Source of the DNA: Acidobacteriota bacterium
GTDB taxonomy: Bacteria; Acidobacteriota; Terriglobia; Terriglobales; Acidobacteriaceae
Direction: 5' to 3'
Length of the DNA stretch: 64,000 nt
NCBI GenBank assembly: GCA_021818105.1
Contig: JAKAFB010000008.1
Coordinates: 18,706-82,705, forward strand
Under the pieces are notes generated by a model. That model was not told the DNA's origin. It did no database searches and was given only the letters and a program-made list of their open reading frames with translations. Below are positions 49,946 to 60,705 of the stretch, one piece after another (positions within the stretch are counted from its first letter, which is position 1; each line of letters opens with the position of its first letter). A program made the translations under genes and the position numbers.

Positions 49946-52053
49946 AGATCCTTACGAAATGGCTTAGGGCCTATCTGCCTCCTCTTCCCGTCGACGACGC
50001 GCAGCTCGCCGAAGACCTCACGCTGCGCGGCATCGCCGTCGAAGGCATTTATTCGCTCGGCGAAGGCAACGGCTCGCTCTACGAGATGGACATCACCACC
50101 AACCGCGTCGACGCCATGAACCACTACGGCATCGCGCGCGAGGCGGCCGCCATCTACGGCCTCGAACTCAAGCCGCTCGCCGTCGATCTGCCCGCCGCGC
50201 AGCCAGCCGCCAGCCCGTATTCGGTGCGTATCGAGGCGGAAGACGCCTGCGGCCGCTTCACCGCGCGCGTGCTCCGCGACGTCACCATCGGCGACTCGCG
50301 CGACTGGTTCCCCGGCGCTGAAGTGGATACCTACTTCAAGCTCCTCGAGCAGAAGAAAATCTCCAACGCCGTTGACGCCACCAACTTCGCGTGGCTCGCC
50401 ATGGGCCAGCCCACGCACGCCTTTGACCTCGACAAAATCGAGGGCGGCATCATCGTCCGCCGCGCCCGCAAAGGCGAAAAGCTCAAGACCCTCGACGGCA
50501 TTGAGCGCACACTCGACCCCGAAGACCTCGTCGTCGCCGACCACGCCAGGCCTCTCGCACTCGCAGGCGTCATGGGCGGCTGGGACACGATGATCACGCC
50601 CGCCACGAAGAACGTCCTCGTCGAAGCCGCGTGGTTTGAGCCCATGGCCGTGCGCCGCACCGCGCGCCGCCACGGCCTCCACACCGACGCCAGCCATCGC
50701 TTCGAGCGCGGCGCAGACTTTGCCGCCGCTCCCGTCGCCTCCGCCATCGTCAGCCGCATCCTGCTGGCCAACGGCGGCACAATCGAAGGCGATCTCGTCG
50801 ACGTGCGCGTGCCCGCTCTCGAAGCCCGCACCGTGCAGCGCGCGCCTGTGGCTCTCGCGCTCAGCGAGGTCCACCGCATCCTCGGCACCACCGTGGACAA
50901 GGAAGGCATCACCGCCGCCACCGTCGAAAACGTACTCACGGCGCTCGGCTGCACGCTCGCATCTTCGCGCTCCGAGCACGCCGCCTGGCAGGTAACTCTC
51001 CCCAGTTGGCGTCTCGACATCGAACGCGAAATCGATCTCATTGAAGAAGTCGCGCGCGTCTACGGCTACAACCGTTTCGCCAACACGCTGCCGTCCTTCG
51101 GTGAAGGCGTGCGGGCTCTGCCCTGGGCAGAGAGCGAAGCAGCCGTGCGCCGCACGCTGCTCGCCGCCGGATTTCACGAAGCCATCGCCAGCACCTTCTG
51201 CTCTGCGGCTGACGCCGCGCTCACCGCGCCTCAGCCCGCCCAGTCTGTTCCGCTCGGCAACCCGCTCAGTGAAGAAGCAGGCATGCTGCGCCCGTCGCTC
51301 GTGCCCGGCATGCTCGCCATGGTAGCGGGCAACCTGCATCGCGATGTCAGCGACGTGCGCCTCTTCGAGCTGGGCACTGTCTTCAGCGGCACTACTGAGA
51401 AAGTCGACGAGCGCCCCGCACTGGCCTTCGGCGCCGTCGGCGCGCTGCCGGAGCAAAGCCCGCTTCATCCCGTGCGTCCGATTGAGTTCCACGACGTCAA
51501 GGGCGTCGTCGAGCAGTTGCTCGCGCGCTTCCAGTCGCGCGCCGTTTACTTTGACCGCTTCCCGCCCGAAGCCGGCCTCACGCCCGCGTGGCTGCATCCC
51601 TATCGCTCGGCGCGCGTTGTTATAGAAGGCTCCACTGTCGGCTGGTTCGGCCAGTTGCATCCCACTGAGGCCGCGGCCCGCAAGCTCAAGGAGCCCGTCC
51701 TCGTCGGCGAACTCTATCTCGACCGTCTCTACAAGCTGCCGCTGCGCAAGCCCGCCGCGCGCGACATCTCGCGCTTCCAGCCCGTGCGCCGCGACTTCTC
51801 TCTTGTGCTCCCTGACACCATCGCCTGGGAAACCATCGACCACGCAATCGCTGCTCTTCAGATTCCCGAATTGGTTGAGTGGCGCGTACGCGAAGTCTTT
51901 CGCGACAAGCGTTTGGGAGCGCATGAGTATTCGCTGCTGCTCGGTGTCACATTCCAGGCCGCTGACCGCACGCTGCGCGAAGAAGAGCTGCAGAGCTTCC
52001 ACGCGAAGGTCGTCGAGGCTGTTGGCAAGGCTGGCGCACGCCTGCGCAGTTAG
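49942..52053 (+). CDS. pheT: Phenylalanyl-tRNA synthetase beta subunit (short form lacking EMAPII-like domain)
   Basis: ATGA overlap with pheS; MKILTKWLRAYLPPLPVDDAQLAEDLTLRGIAVEGI, EMDITTNRVDAMNHYGIAREAAAIYG, VDATNFAWLAMGQPTHAFDLDKIEG, IEEVARVYGYNR, VRRDFSLVLPD. Confidence 0.96.
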   Translation: MKILTKWLRAYLPPLPVDDAQLAEDLTLRGIAVEGIYSLGEGNGSLYEMDITTNRVDAMNHYGIAREAAAIYGLELKPLAVDLPAAQPAASPYSVRIEAEDACGRFTARVLRDVTIGDSRDWFPGAEVDTYFKLLEQKKISNAVDATNFAWLAMGQPTHAFDLDKIEGGIIVRRARKGEKLKTLDGIERTLDPEDLVVADHARPLALAGVMGGWDTMITPATKNVLVEAAWFEPMAVRRTARRHGLHTDASHRFERGADFAAAPVASAIVSRILLANGGTIEGDLVDVRVPALEARTVQRAPVALALSEVHRILGTTVDKEGITAATVENVLTALGCTLASSRSEHAAWQVTLPSWRLDIEREIDLIEEVARVYGYNRFANTLPSFGEGVRALPWAESEAAVRRTLLAAGFHEAIASTFCSAADAALTAPQPAQSVPLGNPLSEEAGMLRPSLVPGMLAMVAGNLHRDVSDVRLFELGTVFSGTTEKVDERPALAFGAVGALPEQSPLHPVRPIEFHDVKGVVEQLLARFQSRAVYFDRFPPEAGLTPAWLHPYRSARVVIEGSTVGWFGQLHPTEAAARKLKEPVLVGELYLDRLYKLPLRKPAARDISRFQPVRRDFSLVLPDTIAWETIDHAIAALQIPELVEWRVREVFRDKRLGAHEYSLLLGVTFQAADRTLREEELQSFHAKVVEAVGKAGARLRS

Positions 52054-52119
52054 GCTCTGCGTGGATGCATTCCGGCGCTATACTTGCACGGGAAGGCCTG
52101 CGCACGGAGGTGGTTTTTC

Positions 52120-52446
52120 ATGTCGCAAACGTTCTGGGAGTCCGAAGTGGAAGAGACGCCGTTGCAGGTTGAAAAGCCCGCGGAGCCTGAGGCGCTTGCC
52201 CTCAGCGCCGACGATTTCTCCGCGCTCGAGGAGCGCATTCGCCGCGCCGTGGAGCTGGTCAAGCGTGAGCGCCAGGCCCGCGTGGAGGCAGAAGCGCGCG
52301 CCGTGAAGGCCGAGGCTCAGCTTAACGGCCAAGGTCCGCTTGTTGACAAGCTCAAAGAGGAAGTCCGTGCGCTGCGTGCAGAGCGCGATCATGTACGCCA
52401 GCGTGTTGAGCGGCTGCTCGCCCAGCTCGATGCGCTCGAACTGTGA
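52120..52446 (+). CDS. Small coiled-coil protein upstream of zapA (ZapB-like candidate)
   Basis: MSQTFWESEVEETP...ALEERIRRAVELVKRERQARVEAEARAVKAEAQL...KLKEEVRALRAERDHVRQRVERLLAQLDALEL: heptad coiled coil ending with the RVERLLxQLDxLEL pattern. Confidence 0.75.
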   Translation: MSQTFWESEVEETPLQVEKPAEPEALALSADDFSALEERIRRAVELVKRERQARVEAEARAVKAEAQLNGQGPLVDKLKEEVRALRAERDHVRQRVERLLAQLDALEL

Positions 52447-52454
52447 GGTCGTTC

Positions 52455-52772
52455 ATGGCTGAGAAGAAACGCCGCAAGGCTCCTGCTTACACCACCGTCA
52501 CAATCTACGACCAGACCTATCACCTCACCGGCCAGGATCCTGAACATATCCACCGCCTCGCCGAGCAGGTGGATGCCAAGATGCGCGCTGTGGCTGCGCA
52601 GGGCCGTACCGTCGATTCGCTCCGCGTCGCAGTGCTTGCCGCGCTCAACTTCGCCGATGAGCTTGCGCAATCTGCCGGCGCCAATGCCATGCAGGGTCAT
52701 GCCCGCGCTGTGAGCCTGCGCGGCCTGCTCGATGAAGTCCTCGACGAAGAGCGCAAGACCGGCTCAAAGTAA
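52455..52772 (+). CDS. zapA: Cell division protein ZapA
   Basis: YTTVTIYDQTYHLTGQDPEHIHRLAEQVDAKMRAVAAQGRTVDSLRVAVLAALNFADEL. Confidence 0.92.
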   Translation: MAEKKRRKAPAYTTVTIYDQTYHLTGQDPEHIHRLAEQVDAKMRAVAAQGRTVDSLRVAVLAALNFADELAQSAGANAMQGHARAVSLRGLLDEVLDEERKTGSK

Positions 52773-52937
52773 CGTTGGAGCCTCGCTCATTCCACGCATT
52801 CAACGCCAGATCGTCGAATGTCTGTGTATACACAAAATCAACCTGCCGCTCCCTGTACCACAATGCGCCCTCACCGCACAAGACTTGCAATTCCCAGCCA
52901 GTACCCATACCATCCGCATTAGAAACCGGCCTGCAAA

Positions 52938-53122
52938 GCAGGTGGGCGATCAACGCTGGTTGAACCAACATTCATGAACAGGGGCTCAACTCGACAATCG
53001 GTTCTGTGTGCCGTGTCCGCCAGTCCGGAATGCCTAAGGAACCGCGGAGAGCTCCACCGTCTTAGGACGGGTTCACCGGCGCATTTCCCACGGCCCCGCG
53101 GGTCGGGTTCTATCTCGCCTGC
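52938..53122 (+). ncRNA. ssrS: Rod-like structured RNA; candidate 6S RNA (ssrS)
   Basis: Directly downstream of zapA, as in many bacteria. Nested long-range helices: GCAGGTGGG(52938-52946)/CTCGCCTGC(53114-53122), GCCGTG(53010-53015)/CACGGC(53089-53094), CCTAAG(53033-53038)/CTTAGG(53061-53066). No ORF of interest. Confidence 0.55.
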
Positions 53123-53147
53123 TGCCTGAGCAGATATCCTTTCTTCA

Positions 53148-53975
53148 GTGCATCCCATCCTCTTCCACATCGGTCCGGTCATCATTCCCTCCTACGGCGC
53201 CATGGCCGCGCTGGGCGTCTTGCTGGCGCTCGCGCTCGTGCAGCGCACCGCGCAGTCTGCCGGAGTGAATTCCACCCAGGTGTGGAACCTCTGCATCATC
53301 GCGCTCTTCACAGCCATCGTCGGATCGCGTCTGCTACTCATTGTCGTCAACTGGACGGTGCTGCGCAGTCATCCCGCATGGTTGCTCGGCCTCGCCATGA
53401 TTCATCATCCGCTGCTGGCCGGTGTGGCGGCAGCCTTTGCCGTCACGGCTGCCGCAGTCTACATGCGTGCGCAGCACATGCCGCTCGGCAGCACCGCCGA
53501 TGCGCTCGCCGCGCCGCTTGCGCTCTTTATGGCCCTTGAGCAGTTTGGCGCTCTGCTGGCTGGCTCCGGCTATGGCACGTGGTCCACCATGCCCTGGGCC
53601 GTTACCTTCACGAGTTCCTTCGCCGCGCGCTGGAGCGGCACTCCACTGGGCATTCCCCTCCATCCCGTGCAGGCCTACTCCGCGCTCGCGTTTCTCACCA
53701 TCTCCATTTTTCTGCTCGTGTGCCTGCCCGCGCGTCGGCAAGCGGGCGACATCGCGGGCCTCTGGCTCGTAGCCAGCGGCGTGGCCATTTACTTCACTGA
53801 GTTCTGGCGTGACACGCGCGGTCGTGGCGTCGTCCTGCATGGTTTTCTTGACGGTCCGCAGATCGCGGCCATCGTCTTGGTCCTCGCCGGCGCCTTCGTT
53901 CTGCGCCAGCGCAAAGGCGAGGTTCCCCCGGCAATCGCAGCATCCGTCAATGCTTCTGAGGATCTGCATGACTAA
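53148..53975 (+). CDS. lgt: Prolipoprotein diacylglyceryl transferase-like membrane protein (divergent signature)
   Basis: MHPILFHIGPVIIPSYGAMAALGVLLALALV..., ADALAAPLALFMALEQFGALLAGSGYGTWSTMPWAVTF, GIPLHPVQAYSALAFL; GTG start. Confidence 0.75.
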   Translation: MHPILFHIGPVIIPSYGAMAALGVLLALALVQRTAQSAGVNSTQVWNLCIIALFTAIVGSRLLLIVVNWTVLRSHPAWLLGLAMIHHPLLAGVAAAFAVTAAAVYMRAQHMPLGSTADALAAPLALFMALEQFGALLAGSGYGTWSTMPWAVTFTSSFAARWSGTPLGIPLHPVQAYSALAFLTISIFLLVCLPARRQAGDIAGLWLVASGVAIYFTEFWRDTRGRGVVLHGFLDGPQIAAIVLVLAGAFVLRQRKGEVPPAIAASVNASEDLHD

Positions 53976-55005
53976 GCCGCGCACCATCATCGTACCGGTT
54001 GAAGCTGCAGGTCAGCGCCTCGACCATTTCCTTGCCACGCAACTGGAGGGTGTCAGCCGCTCCCGTGTGCAGCTTCTTCTCGATCAGGGCGATGTCCTCG
54101 TTAATGGCGTACACGCCAAGCCCTCGCACAAGCTACGCGGCGGTGAACACCTCGTCATCACCGGCGAGCCGCATCCTGCGCCGCTCCACGCCATGCCGGA
54201 GGACATCCCACTCGATGTCGTTTATGAGGACGCCGACATTGCCGTCATCAACAAGCCAGCGGGCATGATGGTCCACGCCGGCGCCGGCCAGTCCGATGAC
54301 GAGCGCAGCCGCGGCACGCTGGTCAATGCACTGCTTCACCGCTTTCAGGCGCTGTCCTCCACCGGCGGTGCGCTGCGCCCCGGCATTGTGCACAGGCTGG
54401 ACAAGGACACCAGCGGCCTCATCATCGTGGCCAAGAATGACGCCGCCCATGCCGCTCTCGCTGAACTCTTCTCCACCCGCCGGATGAGTAAAACCTACAT
54501 CGCGCTCGTACACGGGCACGTTGAACGGCAGCGCGGCACCATCAATGCCAGCGTGGGGCGCGACCCCATTCGCCGCACGCGCATGACCACGCGGGCTACC
54601 GAAAATGCCCGTTCCGCCATCTCTCACTATGAAGTGGTGCGCCGCCTCGCAACGCGCTTCGGCAAGTTCACCTTGGTCCGTGTGCGCATTGAGACGGGCC
54701 GCACCCACCAGATTCGTGTTCACATGGCATCCATCGGTCATCCCGTCGTGGGAGATACGCTCTACGGCGCTCCCGGCCAGCTCACTGACCAGACCGCCGC
54801 GTCATCCAAAGCCGCGCGGCGCACAGCTGAGCCGGAGCGGCTAAAGCTGGGCCGCAACTTCCTCCATGCGGCGCGGCTGGAGTTTGAACACCCCACAACA
54901 GGCAAGTCATTGCAGTTTGAGGCGCCCCTGCCGCCGGAACTGGAATCGTTCCTCGGCAGCCTCGAAAGTCCTACCACTTCCGTGGAGCGCCTGACCCGCA
55001 CGTAA
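53968..55005 (+). CDS. RluA-family pseudouridine synthase (RluD-like)
   Basis: S4 domain GQRLDHFLATQLEGVSRSRVQLLLDQGDVLVNG; VVYEDADIAVINKPAGMMVHAGAG, RPGIVHRLDKDTSGLIIVAKN, ETGRTHQIRVHMASIGHPVVGDTLYG; start at 53968, 8 nt inside the lgt-like gene. Confidence 0.94.
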   Translation: MTKPRTIIVPVEAAGQRLDHFLATQLEGVSRSRVQLLLDQGDVLVNGVHAKPSHKLRGGEHLVITGEPHPAPLHAMPEDIPLDVVYEDADIAVINKPAGMMVHAGAGQSDDERSRGTLVNALLHRFQALSSTGGALRPGIVHRLDKDTSGLIIVAKNDAAHAALAELFSTRRMSKTYIALVHGHVERQRGTINASVGRDPIRRTRMTTRATENARSAISHYEVVRRLATRFGKFTLVRVRIETGRTHQIRVHMASIGHPVVGDTLYGAPGQLTDQTAASSKAARRTAEPERLKLGRNFLHAARLEFEHPTTGKSLQFEAPLPPELESFLGSLESPTTSVERLTRT

Positions 55006-55046
55006 CTGGTAAGTGGGCAGCGCGAGATTGATAAAATGAGGGAACC

Positions 55047-56087
55047 ATGAACCAAGTGTTGTTTTGCCTGGCCCTGGCCTGCGCGCTTCCCACCGCTGCA
55101 CTGCAGGCACAGCAGGCCGCATCTTCTCCTTCAACGGCAGCCCCCAGCCCGCAAGTGTCCGCGGATCAAAAGCCTGCAGCACAGTCGGCCCCTCCGCCGG
55201 CCGGGCAGCTACCTGCGCAGGGGCAGGATGACCAGTCGGCAGACAATGCGCCTGTCATCCGTGTCGGCGTCAATGAGGTAAACCTCATCTTCACCGTGAC
55301 CGACAAGCACGGCCACTATATCCCCAACCTCAAGCAGAGCGATTTTGCCTTGCTCGACGACCAGCGGGCCCCGGCGCGCGTCACTTCCTTCCGCCAGCAG
55401 ATTAATCTTCCGCTGCGTGTCGGCATCGTCATTGACGCCAGCACCTCCATCCGCTCGCGCTTCCAGTTCGAACAGCAGGCGGCCACTGAGTTTCTGCTGG
55501 ACAGCCTCAAGTCCCGCAGCGACCGCGCCTTCATCATGGGTTTTGACGTTACGCCGAATGTTACCCAGAACTGGACCGACAATCTCGACGCCCTTCAGGC
55601 CGGCATCAATCGTCTGCGCCCCGGCGGTGGTACGGCGCTCTTCGATGCCGTCTATAGCGCCTGCCGTGACAAGCTGCTCACCGAGTCGCGCGGTCAGGAA
55701 CCTGTGCGCAAGGCCATGATCCTGCTTTCCGATGGCGACGACAACCAGAGCCATGTCTATCCCGACGAGGCCATCAAGATGTGCCAGCGCGCAGAGACCA
55801 TCATCTACGCCATCAGCACCAACTGGACCCCCAGCCGCGGCAAGGGCGACCAGGTGCTCACGCGCATGGCGGAAGAGACCGGTGGTCAGGTCTTCTTCCC
55901 GCCCTCGGTTGAAGAAGTCTCCAACAGCTTCAAAAGCATTGAAGAGGAACTGCGCAGCCAGTACTCGCTCACCTACGAGCCCGCCGACTTCAAATACGAT
56001 GGTGCCTTCCGCAGCATTTATCTCTACTGCAATGACCGCCGCTACAAGGCCCGCGCACGTAAGGGTTACTTCGCGCCACGGCAGTAG
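55047..56087 (+). CDS. Exported VWA-domain protein (acidobacterial VWFA-related type)
   Basis: Signal peptide; VNEVNLIFTVTDKHGHYIPNLKQSDFALLDDQRAPARVTSFRQQINLPLRVGIVIDASTSIRSRF (MIDAS DxSxS). Confidence 0.9.
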   Translation: MNQVLFCLALACALPTAALQAQQAASSPSTAAPSPQVSADQKPAAQSAPPPAGQLPAQGQDDQSADNAPVIRVGVNEVNLIFTVTDKHGHYIPNLKQSDFALLDDQRAPARVTSFRQQINLPLRVGIVIDASTSIRSRFQFEQQAATEFLLDSLKSRSDRAFIMGFDVTPNVTQNWTDNLDALQAGINRLRPGGGTALFDAVYSACRDKLLTESRGQEPVRKAMILLSDGDDNQSHVYPDEAIKMCQRAETIIYAISTNWTPSRGKGDQVLTRMAEETGGQVFFPPSVEEVSNSFKSIEEELRSQYSLTYEPADFKYDGAFRSIYLYCNDRRYKARARKGYFAPRQ

Positions 56088-56104
56088 CGCATAGTTTCCT
56101 GGGG

Positions 56105-56968
56105 CTACTCCGGCGCACCTGATCGCATCAAGATGCGCCGGAAGTCACTTTCGCCGAGAATGCGAATGGGCTGGCCTCGGCGAATTAGTTCTTCAGCTTT
56201 AAGGTGCTTGGAACTCTTTAAGTGGCCGCTAAGTCTGCTTAGGTCCTGATCACCCACCACGAGCATTGTCGTATGCTTCGTCACGCCGTCTGCAACTCGG
56301 CATCCTGCCGCTGCGGCCGCATCAGCGGCCTCGTGACGAGGGATTGACAGTGATCCTGTAAAGACCAGAATTTCTCCAAACAGCTCTCCATCTGGATTGC
56401 CGTCCCTCCTGTGTCCGTGGCCAACAGGATCAATTGGCTGTTTCACCCGCGTAAGCCACTGCTCCGGGCTGAGACCCGTCTCGGCAACAGCGCGGAGCAG
56501 CAGCAGTCCAGCGCAGCGGGCATCTTCGAGTGCATCATGCGCCTGATAATCGATGCCAAAGTAAGCCGCTACATTTGAGAGCCCGTAACCAGACCTGGAA
56601 AATTCCGGCCATGCCCTTCTGACAACCCTCGCCGAATCGAGCCAATTGCACTCACACGGCGCCAAATTTGAACGGTCACACGCCCGCGCTAGAGCCAGAC
56701 GATCAAAAGGCGTATGGGACACGACGATTCTTTCCTGCAATCGAGAGACGACATATGGGAAAACCTCTACCCACGTTGGAGCCTCTTTCACCTGATCTTC
56801 ATCGATGCCATGTATGGATACGTTGACGGAATCGAAGTAGTCCTCCGGGTTGACCAGTGAGACCCATCCATCTGCCATTCCACCGTCGCGGAACGAAGCG
56901 ATGCCGACTTGGCAGATGCTCGACAAGTCTGCGTTCGCGGTTTCGACATCGATGACCACGAAATCCAT
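56105..56968 (-). CDS. DEDDh 3'-5' exonuclease fused to a C-terminal BRCT domain
   Basis: MDFVVIDVETANADLSSICQVGI, VSHTPFDRLAL, QAHDALEDARCAG (DEDDh); C-terminal GEILVFTGSLSIPRHEAADAAAAAGCRVADGVTKHTTMLVVGDQ...KHLKAEELIRRG (BRCT). Confidence 0.88.
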   Translation of the reverse strand: MDFVVIDVETANADLSSICQVGIASFRDGGMADGWVSLVNPEDYFDSVNVSIHGIDEDQVKEAPTWVEVFPYVVSRLQERIVVSHTPFDRLALARACDRSNLAPCECNWLDSARVVRRAWPEFSRSGYGLSNVAAYFGIDYQAHDALEDARCAGLLLLRAVAETGLSPEQWLTRVKQPIDPVGHGHRRDGNPDGELFGEILVFTGSLSIPRHEAADAAAAAGCRVADGVTKHTTMLVVGDQDLSRLSGHLKSSKHLKAEELIRRGQPIRILGESDFRRILMRSGAPE

Positions 56969-57028
56969 CTTGGCATATCTCCTTGGAGCTAGGCGCAAAC
57001 AGCTCAGGGAATCAAGTATATAACTCGC

Positions 57029-60267
<3,239 letters not shown>

Positions 60268-60484
60268 GCAACCACTCCCCCGCATCGGCGAAGACCGGCT
60301 ACAACCCGGCTGGATGAGTGCATTGGCGCTGAAGTCAACAGTTGAGCCTGAGATGCCCACATAGTCGGTGAGTACTCCCTGACAGCGAGCAATTTGTGCC
60401 CATTCCTATGCGGGAGCCCAAACCGCGCTCTTAAACTCCACTTTGCCGGTGGTTGAATCTGCCGCGCTAGGTGCCACAAAACAA

Positions 60485-60502
60485 GCGGCCAACGTCGGCC
60501 GC
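60485..60502 (-). terminator. Candidate minus-strand terminator hairpin
   Basis: gcggcc-aacgtc-ggccgc; on the minus strand followed by TTGTTTTGTGG. Confidence 0.5.
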
Positions 60503-60705
60503 CTGACCTGTCTTAGAACCTTCGTGTTCGGAACGACCGTGCCCGGCAACCGGTCGTAGGACTGAATGAGCCTCCCGCATCCAGAACAGCCGGTGGAAAC
60601 AACGCGCCTTGAAAAGGCTGCGCGTGTGGCTTCTGCGTGATACCCATTGATGAGGCCTGGGAGACGACCGAAAGACCGCCCCTTTTACGGCTCCCGACTT
60701 GACTC

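Noticed and set aside
49906-52002. 698-aa antisense ORF across pheT (also 48944-49936 across pheS)
   Set aside because: Same codon-bias artefact; the sense strand encodes clear PheS/PheT.
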